The notes under the pieces were generated by a model, which saw only the letters and a list, made by a program, of their open reading frames with translations, was not told the origin of the DNA and did no database searches. A DNA stretch of 64,000 nucleotides from Clostridium fungisolvens (lineage in GTDB: Bacteria; Bacillota; Clostridia; Clostridiales; Clostridiaceae), in NCBI RefSeq assembly GCF_014193895.1, contig NZ_BLZR01000001.1:1674001-1738000 (forward strand), given 5' to 3'. This document shows positions 42,123 to 50,903 of this stretch, one piece after another. Every line of letters begins with the position of its first letter. Position 1 is the first letter of the stretch. Both the position numbers and the translations under genes were made by a program.

Positions 42123-45100
42123 ATGAGGCTGAAAATTAGCAAAAACATAAGAAAAGTTGTTAAAAACACATTAGTATTACTTGTATTGGTCACATTTGTA
42201 CTTAGTAATTGCGCTACTTCTATAGCATACGCTGATACCAGTAGTGAGGATGGAGCAACCCAGCAATATTCATCTTACAATACTAATGAAGCGCCAAAGG
42301 ATATCAACTTAAATGATTCAAAGGTTAGGGTGAGAAGTTTTATGCAGAGTAATGTTGCTGCTGCTGCGGATGTACTTCTTATACAATCAACTAGACCTTG
42401 GAATACTGATACAAATGAAGTAGTACTTAATAAACTTCAGATGGCATACACAAAGGTTGACATTGATACAGCTAAGAATCTAGATTTTAAGAATTATAAA
42501 TTAATAATAGTTGCAAACGATCAAAATGACCAATTTTATAGAGGTCTATCGAATATTAGAACTAAACTAGAGCAATATGTAATTTCAGGTGGATCCTTGC
42601 TATATGGAGTGTGTGATGGAGGATGGGCAATTGGATATAGTGATTTGCTGATTCCTGGTGATGTAAGGTTATTGCCAACTGCCTATAGAAATAATAATTA
42701 TATAGGGGACCCTACACATCCAGTAGTAACTGGAGCTCTCACTAAGGGCCAACCATTAAAAGATTCAGACTTATATTCTAACTACGCAAGCCACAGAATT
42801 TTTGATAAAAGTTCGCTACCATATGACACAAAGATAATATTAAATGCCAGCAATAATAGTGAGCCTACTTTAATAGAATACCCAATAGGAGATGGTAAGG
42901 TTATTGCTTCAACTCTTACTTGGGAGCACAACTATGTCTATCACACTGGTAATGATGGTTATGGGACTTTTTCGTTGAAGGCCTATGATGATTTAATATC
43001 ATATGCATATTTGCAATCAATATTTAAAAATATTACAAGTGTACAATCCTTAGGAACTAGTGATATAGATTCAGGTATTTCTCAAGCAGTAGGTGACCCA
43101 GTAAATGTAGTTACAGGAAACTATATATATAAATACGAGGATTTAAAGATTGAGGGTTTAAATGCGCTAAGCTTTACAAGGGTATATAACTCTTTTGGTA
43201 ATGATAAAGGTGTTTTAGGAAATAAGTGGGTAAGTAATTATTCTGTAAAGTTGAAAAAGGTAAGTAGTAGAAGATATAGAATTACATTTGAAGATGGACA
43301 TACAGAAGATTTTATTTATGGTGATGATAATAAGTGGTTTTCATCAAAGGATTATAAAGTTATAGAAGTGAAAGATGAAAATAAGTTTTTCATAGAAAAC
43401 AAATTTGGAGTTTCCTATTTATTCGATGAAAATGGAAACTTAATATCTAAAACAGATGAACATGGAAAAACTTTAAGCTTTAAATATGAAAACAGCAAGC
43501 TAATAACTGTAACTAATGGCGTAAATACTTTAAGTTTTGCATATAAGGATGATAATTTAAGCGAAATAACTGATAATGCAGATAGAAAAGTATTGTTTAC
43601 TTATGAAAATGGCAATTTGGTTAAGTCAACTGATGTTAATGGACAAGCATATCAGTATAAATATGATGATAAAAATAGGATGGTTAGTATAACTAATCCT
43701 TTAGGAATTACTACAATAACTAATACTTATGATGATAATAATAGAATAATTAAGCAAGTGTATGCTGATGGAAGTACCAATGAATACGTATATGATGACA
43801 ATCAAACTCAGTTTAAAGAGAAGAATGGTCAAATAGTTTTATATAAGAAGGATTCCCAAGGAAGAATCAATGAAAGAGTCTACAAAAGAGGCAGTGAGTA
43901 CACAACCTTTAATGACAAGAATCAAGTAATTTCTTTTAAAGACAAGCAAGGAAATACTTATAAATATGAGTATGATGATAAAGGAAATATCTCAAAAGAG
44001 ATTGATCCTTTAGGGCAAGTTAATGAATTTGTATATAATGAAAACAATAAGATTGAGCAAATGAAAAGGCCTGACGGAAGCGTTTATAAGTATAGCTATG
44101 ATGAAAAAGGAAATGTAATTTCTGCTGAAGATCCGTTAAGTAGAGTTATTAAGATGGAATATAACGATAAAGGACAGGTTGTTAAAAATGTTCTACCTAA
44201 TGGAGTTACTTATTCCTATGAATATGATGATAATGGCAATAAGATAGCTGAAGTAGATGGTGATGGCAACAAGACAACCTACACATATGACAATTTAAAT
44301 AGAGTAAGTTCAGTAGTGGATGCAAACGGTAATAAGACAGAATATCAATATGACAATAGTGGCAAGGTGACTAAGATAAGCTATACTGACGGCTCAGCTA
44401 AAGAGTATTTATATGATAGCAACGGTAACCTAGTAAGTGAAGTAAATGAAAATGGTGATAAAACATCATATTCATATAACGCTATGGGGAAATTGCAAGA
44501 GCAAGTTGACCCTGAAGGTGCAGCTACTAAGTATAACTACGATCCAATGGGTAATATAAATAACATTATAAAAGCAGATGGTAGTTCAAAATCATTTGTA
44601 TATAATGATTTAAATAAATTACAAGAGTCTACAGATGAGGAAAATAACAAATTAACTTATGAATACGATAGTAATGGAAATGTAATTTCAGTTACTGATA
44701 AGAATTCAAATGTAACTAAATACTCCTATGATGCCCTTAATAGAGTCACTAGTGTTATAGATGCAAAGGGTAATGAGACAAAATATGAATACAGATATGA
44801 TGGAAAAATCTCTAAGGTTATTGATGCGAAAAATGGAGAGATTTTATATTCATACGATTCAGTTGGACAGCTCATATCTATTAAAAATCAAATTGGTGCA
44901 GAGAAAAAGATTGAATATAATTTGAATGGGTTACCAGTAAAGATAACTGACTTCAATGGGACTGAAACAAAATATGAGTACAATAACATCGATAAAGTAT
45001 CAAAGGTAATAAATGCAGATGGTTCAATAGAAGAGCTACAATATGATGCTAACGGAAATCTATTAACAGACAAAAATGCAAAGGGCGATACTATAAAATA

Positions 45101-47741
45101 TATCTATGACAGCAGAAATAGATTGATAGAAGTGGATAACGCTCTTGGATCAAAAAAGAAGTATGAATACTATAACGATGGAAAAGTAAAAACTTTGATT
45201 GATGAGAAGGGCAACCGTACTTCTTATAAATATGATGGAAATGGAAAGATAAAAGAAGTTATTGATGCAAACGGAAATTCTACAAAGTATCAATATGATA
45301 ATGTTGGAAACTTGATTCAAACAAATCAAAATAAAGGACTTTCTGCTAAAGATACTGACAATCTTAAGGAAATAGTTAATAAATATAAATATGACAAGAG
45401 AGGGCTATTAATTGAAGAACTTAATCCATTAAATCAAGTTACTTCTTATAGCTATGATAAAAACGGTAAATTAATATCAAAGACTAATAATGATGGTACT
45501 AATGTAAAATATGAATTTGATGCTTTGAATAATCTTACCTCAGAAATTTATTCAGATGGTAAGACTGTCAGCTATGAATATAATAACCTAGGCCAATTGG
45601 TTAAGATGAAGGATTGGAATGGAGAAACTAATTATACTTTAGATCCTTTAGGTAGAATAGTTAAGACAATCGATCCAAAAGGTAAGGAAATTTCATATGA
45701 TTGGAACAATGCAGATAAGTTAAATTCGTTGAAATACTCTGATGGAACAAGTGTAAACTACCAATATGATGTAATGAATAGACTTACAAAGGTTACTGAT
45801 TCGCAAAACAAAGAAACACAATATAAATATGATGCAGTAGGAAATGTAATAGAAGAGGCATTACCAAATGGAATAAGTACAACTAATGTATATGATCCTT
45901 TAAATAGAGTTACTAACTCAAAATCAATAGATCCTAAGAGCAAGTTAGTTGAACAGTTTTCTTACACATATGATGAAGTAGGAAATAAACTATCAGAAAT
46001 TAAAGAAGGAAAGAATATATTAGGCTTCAATGGCTATAACGAAGGTGAAACTAAGTACAAGTACGATAACTTAAACCAATTGATTGAAGTAGATAATCCA
46101 GATAAAACTTCTGAAAAATATATTTATGATACATTAGGAAATAGGGTAAAGAAAGAAAATTATATTGTTGGAAAATATGTTAGTTCCATAGACTACAAAT
46201 ATGATGAAGCTAATAAGATTACAGAACTAAGCGGTAGTGTAAAAGGAATATTAGAGAATCAATCAAATAATCCAATCCAATTTTCCTATGATGGTAGAGG
46301 AAACTTAGTCGATATTAAGGCTTCTAATTTGAGCTTACAATCAAACAAATTTGATGTTAGCAATAAGTTACAAAGTACAAAAAATGCTTTAGGTGTAACT
46401 ACAAGCTATACTTACGACGGTGCTGGAAGAAAATTAGGAAGTAAGGAAGAAGCACCTAACTTATTAGGAAAATTGAAAAATATGCTTGGGGATGACTTTA
46501 AGGTAAATAGCAATAACCAAAGTTGCGTGACTAACGAAGAAAGTTATACCATAGATTATTCTTCACCAGTAAATAGGGTTTTAGAAACTTATAATACTAA
46601 TAATTCAAGCAAATTTACCTATGGTATTGATCTAATAAGCGAAAGTAATAAGAATAACAATAATTCTGATATTACAAATAGCTTTTTCCTACAAGATGCA
46701 ATGGGCAGTACAACTAGAGTGCTAGATGATAAAGGAAAAACTAAGGCTGCATATGATTATGATGCCTTTGGTAACATCCAACTTAATTCAAATTCTTTAA
46801 TTAATATTTTTACAGGAAAAGACTTCTATGGATATGCAGGATATCAAAATGATGCTAATGGACTTTTATTTGCACAAGCAAGATACTACATGCCAATCAT
46901 AGGAAGATTTATTAGTGAGGATACTTACAAAGGAACTATCTCTAAAACATCTACTTTAAATCGTTATGTATATGGACTTAATAATCCATTAAAGTATATT
47001 GATCCAACTGGACATATTCCAGAGTCTACAAATCCACTTGATGATTTATATGATAATCCATGTCTAAGTGGAGCAGGGGCTTTAGGGGGATATAATGGTA
47101 TAGATCCTTCTAATTTTGAGATGGGAAGAGAGGTTCACAGAATAGTTGAAAGCTACTTCTTAACACAGAGTCCTATGAATAGATCTGTTGAAGTAACTAT
47201 TCCAAGTGGTGTATATATCAATGCCAGTGGTACTGGAAGAGCTGATATGATTCAGTATAATGGGTATAGTACTGAAGTATTTGAGCTAAAGCATATTTCA
47301 TCTTTCACAAGTGTAGAATATAATTTAATGGCCAATAATCAAATTAATGCATATATAAATGGTCTCATGGATAACGGTGCGGTTAATCCAATGAGGGGGA
47401 CTAGCTGGAATCCAAGTGGCGTTACTTTGCCATATACACTAGATCCTAGTAAGGAAATTGTGCTCTTTACTAACTATTTTACGGAACCAGGCTTAGTATA
47501 TTATTATTTGAGAAATAAAACTCCGGAGCCAGAGCCAAGCACCCAAACAGAGGAAGAGCCTGCAACAGAGGATAACAAGGATTATGGAGCTTTGGCAAGA
47601 ACAGGACTTGTTATTGCTGGTGGAGCATTAATTGTTGGTACATTGGTAGAAGATGTGCTAACTGGTGGCGCAGGTGCAGCTGATGACGTACCTTCTCTAG
47701 GCTTTGGATGGGGCTTGATAACAAAAGCTTTTGCATGGTAA
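42123..47741 (+). CDS. exported RHS-repeat polymorphic toxin with PD-(D/E)XK-like C-terminus
   Basis: 1,872 residues. A signal peptide (about 1-38, basic head, helix VLLVLVTFVLSN, SIAYA cleavage) is followed by a glutamine-amidotransferase-like domain (about 82-300) with a nucleophile-elbow-like YGVC164DGG. DUF6531-like DPVNVVTGNY then begins the RHS/YD repeats (about 325-1530). The RHS core ends with GFYGYAG.../GLLFAQARYYMPIIGRFISED and NRYVYGLNNPLKYIDPTGHIP (about 1580-1635). The C-terminal region has E1676, D1708, E1721-x-K1723 and Q1740, the pattern of a PD-(D/E)XK nuclease, then a Pro/Glu linker and a hydrophobic tail. The downstream gene is the likely immunity protein. Toxicity is inferred. 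Confidence 0.85.
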   Translation: MRLKISKNIRKVVKNTLVLLVLVTFVLSNCATSIAYADTSSEDGATQQYSSYNTNEAPKDINLNDSKVRVRSFMQSNVAAAADVLLIQSTRPWNTDTNEVVLNKLQMAYTKVDIDTAKNLDFKNYKLIIVANDQNDQFYRGLSNIRTKLEQYVISGGSLLYGVCDGGWAIGYSDLLIPGDVRLLPTAYRNNNYIGDPTHPVVTGALTKGQPLKDSDLYSNYASHRIFDKSSLPYDTKIILNASNNSEPTLIEYPIGDGKVIASTLTWEHNYVYHTGNDGYGTFSLKAYDDLISYAYLQSIFKNITSVQSLGTSDIDSGISQAVGDPVNVVTGNYIYKYEDLKIEGLNALSFTRVYNSFGNDKGVLGNKWVSNYSVKLKKVSSRRYRITFEDGHTEDFIYGDDNKWFSSKDYKVIEVKDENKFFIENKFGVSYLFDENGNLISKTDEHGKTLSFKYENSKLITVTNGVNTLSFAYKDDNLSEITDNADRKVLFTYENGNLVKSTDVNGQAYQYKYDDKNRMVSITNPLGITTITNTYDDNNRIIKQVYADGSTNEYVYDDNQTQFKEKNGQIVLYKKDSQGRINERVYKRGSEYTTFNDKNQVISFKDKQGNTYKYEYDDKGNISKEIDPLGQVNEFVYNENNKIEQMKRPDGSVYKYSYDEKGNVISAEDPLSRVIKMEYNDKGQVVKNVLPNGVTYSYEYDDNGNKIAEVDGDGNKTTYTYDNLNRVSSVVDANGNKTEYQYDNSGKVTKISYTDGSAKEYLYDSNGNLVSEVNENGDKTSYSYNAMGKLQEQVDPEGAATKYNYDPMGNINNIIKADGSSKSFVYNDLNKLQESTDEENNKLTYEYDSNGNVISVTDKNSNVTKYSYDALNRVTSVIDAKGNETKYEYRYDGKISKVIDAKNGEILYSYDSVGQLISIKNQIGAEKKIEYNLNGLPVKITDFNGTETKYEYNNIDKVSKVINADGSIEELQYDANGNLLTDKNAKGDTIKYIYDSRNRLIEVDNALGSKKKYEYYNDGKVKTLIDEKGNRTSYKYDGNGKIKEVIDANGNSTKYQYDNVGNLIQTNQNKGLSAKDTDNLKEIVNKYKYDKRGLLIEELNPLNQVTSYSYDKNGKLISKTNNDGTNVKYEFDALNNLTSEIYSDGKTVSYEYNNLGQLVKMKDWNGETNYTLDPLGRIVKTIDPKGKEISYDWNNADKLNSLKYSDGTSVNYQYDVMNRLTKVTDSQNKETQYKYDAVGNVIEEALPNGISTTNVYDPLNRVTNSKSIDPKSKLVEQFSYTYDEVGNKLSEIKEGKNILGFNGYNEGETKYKYDNLNQLIEVDNPDKTSEKYIYDTLGNRVKKENYIVGKYVSSIDYKYDEANKITELSGSVKGILENQSNNPIQFSYDGRGNLVDIKASNLSLQSNKFDVSNKLQSTKNALGVTTSYTYDGAGRKLGSKEEAPNLLGKLKNMLGDDFKVNSNNQSCVTNEESYTIDYSSPVNRVLETYNTNNSSKFTYGIDLISESNKNNNNSDITNSFFLQDAMGSTTRVLDDKGKTKAAYDYDAFGNIQLNSNSLINIFTGKDFYGYAGYQNDANGLLFAQARYYMPIIGRFISEDTYKGTISKTSTLNRYVYGLNNPLKYIDPTGHIPESTNPLDDLYDNPCLSGAGALGGYNGIDPSNFEMGREVHRIVESYFLTQSPMNRSVEVTIPSGVYINASGTGRADMIQYNGYSTEVFELKHISSFTSVEYNLMANNQINAYINGLMDNGAVNPMRGTSWNPSGVTLPYTLDPSKEIVLFTNYFTEPGLVYYYLRNKTPEPEPSTQTEEEPATEDNKDYGALARTGLVIAGGALIVGTLVEDVLTGGAGAADDVPSLGFGWGLITKAFAW

Positions 47742-47777
47742 TATTAAGTAAAAAAACAGTAACGAGGTAAATTTGAT

Positions 47778-48545
47778 ATGTTATTAAAAAATATTAAGAA
47801 TATAATATCTCCATTTTTAAAACAGTATGGATACGACTATAAGACAAGCAATTTACAAGGCGTATACCAATATGAAAAAGAAGAAGAGGGTGTGACTAAA
47901 TATATAGTTGTAGATAAGGTGAGAATAGGAAATACCTTAAGGCTTCTTTTTAGAACATCTTTAATGACTCCAATGAGAGATTATCAGCTTTACCTTATAG
48001 ATGAGAAATTCAAAAATAAATATTTCTGGAACTATAATAGCGAAAGTGAACTTCAAGATATTCTTAAAGAATTTTGTGAACACATAAAAAATTATGGTTT
48101 GGAAACCCTAGAAATTTTATCAAAGAAATATTTAAAGCCAGATAAATCGGTGTTTGATGCTTTATCAATAGAAACAAAATCTAAATCAGGAAGCTTTGCC
48201 AAAAAGTTTGATTTAGTTTTTGAAAATCCTAAAGAACAATTAGACAAACTTATAAAAATAATAGAAGCTGAAAAAGTTAAATCCTCCGAACCTAGCGGTA
48301 ATTTTATAATTGATGCAGCAGCTTATTATGGTGAGCTAATCATTAATAATCTAGGTGGAAGCTGGCAGCTTGATAACTATAAGGGTGAAGACTATATAGT
48401 TTCACGAGTTGGAGGAAAGAATATTGATGTATCACCAATTGATGATATAAATGAATATTGGTTCAAAGGAACACTGTATTGTCATGATTTGAAGGTAGTT
48501 TATGAATCTATAGAGAGTACAGTTAGAAATCCTGAAATGCAGTAA
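47778..48545 (+). CDS. probable immunity protein for the RHS toxin
   Basis: 255 residues, cytoplasmic, starting 36 bp after the RHS stop with GAGG upstream. The N-terminal half (YQYEKEEEGVTKYIVVDKVR...) and C-terminal half (FIIDAAAYYGELIINNLGGSWQLDN) resemble two small alpha/beta modules; the latter is the kind seen in DUF3806-like immunity proteins (YGELI...W). Position immediately after a polymorphic toxin is the main argument. Not in a recognised family with certainty. A terminator follows. Confidence 0.65.
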   Translation: MLLKNIKNIISPFLKQYGYDYKTSNLQGVYQYEKEEEGVTKYIVVDKVRIGNTLRLLFRTSLMTPMRDYQLYLIDEKFKNKYFWNYNSESELQDILKEFCEHIKNYGLETLEILSKKYLKPDKSVFDALSIETKSKSGSFAKKFDLVFENPKEQLDKLIKIIEAEKVKSSEPSGNFIIDAAAYYGELIINNLGGSWQLDNYKGEDYIVSRVGGKNIDVSPIDDINEYWFKGTLYCHDLKVVYESIESTVRNPEMQ

Positions 48546-48608
48546 AACTATATAATAAGTAGGCATACATTAATTGCAAAGTGTAACGATGTAAAAAGGT
48601 ATTAATAT

Positions 48609-48659
48609 CAGTCAGTAGCATTTTATTTCTAATAGGAATGATGTTACTGACTGTTTTTT
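48609..48659 (+). terminator. Rho-independent terminator
   Basis: CAGTCAGTA (48609-48617) pairs with TACTGACTG (48645-48653), with weaker inner pairing, then T6. Ends the RHS-immunity unit. Confidence 0.8.
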
Positions 48660-48870
48660 ATATAGAACAGTTAAAAAAATCAGCAGTTTTATATGAAAAA
48701 TTATTATAAAAAAGCCAATGCTCAACGAGCTATAGTTTTTTTACGAAGGTATAAGATTTTTATATCGAGTAAATCTAGATATTTCAATGCTTTATAATTA
48801 AATTTTCACACAGAGAAGGCATAAAAATCATTTGTTATTAAATCGTCCACGGGAATATTGTTATTTGTAA

Positions 48871-49074
48871 TGTGAAGAAGGTTGCTTAGTTGTAGAAATG
48901 GAATGTTCAGCTTTTTGTGCTGTAGCAGAATATAGGAATGTTGTATTTGGACAGATGATATACGGAGGTGATGATATCAGCTGCGAAGAATGGGATGGGA
49001 GAAGTGAAGTTGACAGAAAGTTTGTAAGAGAAGCTTTGTTTTGGTTTTCCGTTGAAGCATGTCTTGAGTTATAA
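48871..49074 (+). pseudogene. C-terminal remnant of a nucleoside phosphorylase (Udp type)
   Basis: The plus-strand frame encodes EEGCLVVEMECSAFCAVAEY, then FGQMIYGGDDISCEEWD and REALFWFSVEACLEL to a stop at 49072-49074. This is the C-terminus of a uridine/purine nucleoside phosphorylase, including the substrate-binding MEC. About 68 codons remain; the N-terminal two thirds are absent and the frame is closed by a stop just upstream. Clear decay product. Confidence 0.8.
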
Positions 49075-49116
49075 TTAAAGGGTTTCTGTATGAAAACTTA
49101 ATTTATAGATGAAAAT

Positions 49117-49150
49117 AAAATACCATTTAACAAAATGGTATTTTATTTTT
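49117..49150. terminator. bidirectional terminator
   Basis: AAAATACCATTT (49117-49128) and AAATGGTATTTT (49133-49144) with a 4-base loop, T-rich tails on both strands. Serves the 49143 gene (minus). Confidence 0.75.
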
Positions 49151-49475
49151 TGTCATACTCACTGCCTAAATCCATGAGACCTTTAACAAAAATACGGTTA
49201 TGTTCCTTATCATCCTTAAATTCACTTACCCAAAATGGCCATATATAGTCAGTTAAAGTCCTCTTTTTATATATAGCAATACCTATTGCTTTTCCAACAT
49301 TTTTCTCATCAAAAGAAGAGAGTGAATCATTACGAATATAAACATTGTTCTTATAAGTTATTGTATTATCAGTCATTTTATATTGTGGTAAACAGAACCT
49401 AGTATAGATGAACCATGCTGGAATATATAAGAACATTAGAATAATGACAATTAAAAAGATCTTTTTAAATTTCAT
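49143..49475 (-). CDS. membrane-anchored small protein, unknown
   Basis: 110 residues. MKFKKIFLIVIILMFLYIPAWFIYTRF is a signal anchor (about 5-27); the rest is an external, mostly beta and charged domain with paired aromatic residues (TDYIWPFWVSEF). Ribosome site GGAGG 8-9 nt upstream (CTGGAGGAATACA). No family recognised. Confidence 0.7.
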   Translation of the reverse strand: MKFKKIFLIVIILMFLYIPAWFIYTRFCLPQYKMTDNTITYKNNVYIRNDSLSSFDEKNVGKAIGIAIYKKRTLTDYIWPFWVSEFKDDKEHNRIFVKGLMDLGSEYDKK

Positions 49476-49595
49476 TGTATTCCTCCAGATATATAAAATT
49501 AAAGTGGGACAATAATTTGCAATATTTAATTAGAATAAAGATATTGTCAACAAGTGATAATACAAGAAAAGAATGTACCAATAAAATACGCTTTC

Positions 49596-49826
49596 TTACT
49601 TTGAATTTTTTCTATATTTATTTCTAAACACTATAAATTGAGTTATACATGCTAGAAACACTGTAATACCACACAAAAGCAATGTAATAGCGCTACCTAT
49701 TGGCTTTCCATGAGTAATTGAAAATTTCAAGTTCATTATAGCAATAATAAGTCCTAGCAAAGAAATAATAACTGAAGCTCCAGAAATGATTAGAGTTATT
49801 TTGGAATTCTTTTGAGTATCTTTTAT
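49596..49826 (-). CDS. small membrane protein, AUA start
   Basis: 76 residues: (M)KDTQKNSKITLIISGASVI, continuing with membrane helix 1 (about 10-32) and helix 2 (about 46-66) and ending in a basic tail RNKYRKNSK. GGAGGGG lies 6 nt before ATA at 49826. In-frame upstream sequence is closed by TAG, and the codons between (GAG GGG TTT GAA) contain no AUG, GUG or UUG. The first internal ATG is at about residue 30. The reading frame, codon use and membrane topology are those of a real gene, so AUA is the likely start. Confidence 0.65.
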   Translation of the reverse strand: MKDTQKNSKITLIISGASVIISLLGLIIAIMNLKFSITHGKPIGSAITLLLCGITVFLACITQFIVFRNKYRKNSK

Positions 49827-50124
49827 TTCAAACCCCTCCTATAAATAAGTTTTTTTAAATATGTAATATTAGATAACAATTGTTTAAAATACATCTATGC
49901 TTTTCGTTCATATTGCTTAAACTACCTCCACTTTATAAAACATATAGTTCATAATCTTATTACGTTTATTATTTAGTAGAATTATATATTAGTTTCATTT
50001 GATAGAACTGGACTTTCTATTCCGAAGAAATGATAAACTACTTCAATCATTAAACTCCAAATAAAGATATGGAACTTGCTAAAAAGTTTCTTAAAGTATC
50101 ATTCAAACCATATTTTTGAATAAT

Positions 50125-50304
50125 TTATTTTTCACTTAATAATTCTAACGCTTCATTAGCCATAGTTAAGATATTTTCTTGAATATTATCAGCATTTCTC
50201 CCTCTAAAATTGAACACCAAATATCCCGTTATAAAATATAAAGTTTCATTAATATAATTATACACTATATAGTTACAGAAATACGAAAAATTTACATAAT
50301 TTAT
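50125..50304 (-). pseudogene. short ORF or decayed gene, unknown
   Basis: 59 codons open from ATA at 50304, ending DNIQENILTMANEALELLSEK, which reads like a real protein C-terminus. An AGGAG site precedes it, but at its best spacing is an ATG (50308) in another frame that yields only an 11-residue peptide, MHKLCKFFVFL. Either an AUA-started gene or a frame-shifted remnant; decay is favoured because the next fragment upstream is also broken. Confidence 0.4.
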
Positions 50305-50405
50305 GCATAAATTACTCCTCTAATACTAAAATCTTTTAATTTTGTATCAATATGAGAGATATGAGTTTGTACTAATAAATTTTGCTTTTTACAGTAACTT
50401 TCTTC
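50301..50405 (-). pseudogene. C-terminal remnant, homologous to 60094-60189
   Basis: 34 codons between a stop at 50406-50408 and a stop at 50301: EESYCKKQNLLVQTHISHID, then TKLKDFSIRGVIYA. The remnant at 60094 shares C..(E/K)xQ(K/N)xxVQ(S/T)H and TKLKDF(T/S)I(K/R). Protein-level conservation in two broken copies shows both descend from a gene. Family not recognised. Confidence 0.5.
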
Positions 50406-50414
50406 TTATAGCGC

Positions 50415-50452
50415 AATATATAACTATATAAATATTTATATAGTTATATATT
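50415..50452. repeat. perfect 38-bp palindrome
   Basis: AATATATAACTATATAAAT (50415-50433) is followed without spacer by its exact complement (50434-50452). A third partial copy, TATATAGTTATA, continues to 50464. Such a sequence could extrude a cruciform or bind a dimeric protein; it lies about 125 bp before the DUF5808 gene. Confidence 0.75.
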
Positions 50453-50577
50453 TATATAGTTATAGCAAATATGCGGGGTTACACATGATAATATAAAAAA
50501 TTCATTTTTTTAAACTGGAATATTCTTGTTTAATTCAGTACAATGTTTATAAGCAAGCGATAGAGGGAGATTTTATT

Positions 50578-50778
50578 ATGAGAAGAAAATGGACAAAGGA
50601 AGAGATTAAAGACTATAGAGAGCTACATGGTTCTTTATTTTATTTCAACACAGAAGACTCAAATTTTTTTATACCAAAAGCATATGGATATGGGTGGACT
50701 ATGAATTGGGCTAACCCAATCTCTTGGATTATAGTTGCATTGGTAATTATAATGATAGTAGTACGTAAATTCCGATAA
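50578..50778 (+). CDS. DUF5808 small membrane protein
   Basis: 66 residues. The motif FYFNTEDSNFFIPKAYGYGW, followed by TMNWANPISW, is the DUF5808 signature. A C-terminal helix (about 48-62) would anchor it. GAGGGAG lies 8 nt before the ATG. The family usually accompanies membrane or regulatory genes of unknown role. Next gene 125 bp downstream. Confidence 0.85.
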   Translation: MRRKWTKEEIKDYRELHGSLFYFNTEDSNFFIPKAYGYGWTMNWANPISWIIVALVIIMIVVRKFR

Positions 50779-50903
50779 TAAGTTGAAGCGGTTTATATTA
50801 ATTTAAAGATTATCTGTTTTACATAAAATTATCTGGAGACTAGTGAGTAGTAGGGAGTGAAAAATTTTTCTGTTGAAAAAGGAAAATATGTGAGAGGAAT
50901 AAA

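Larger units (their letters stand above)
49827..50577. other. intergenic region with decayed fragments and a palindrome
   Basis: Contains two minus-strand gene fragments (50125-50304 and 50301-50405) and the 38-bp palindrome at 50415-50452. Between 49830 and 50120 I see no gene. Confidence 0.6.

Noticed and set aside
43200..46700. Tandem DNA repeats in the RHS gene.
   Set aside because: The repetition is at protein level (YD/RHS repeats such as YxYDxxGN) with varying codons, so it is ordinary RHS structure.
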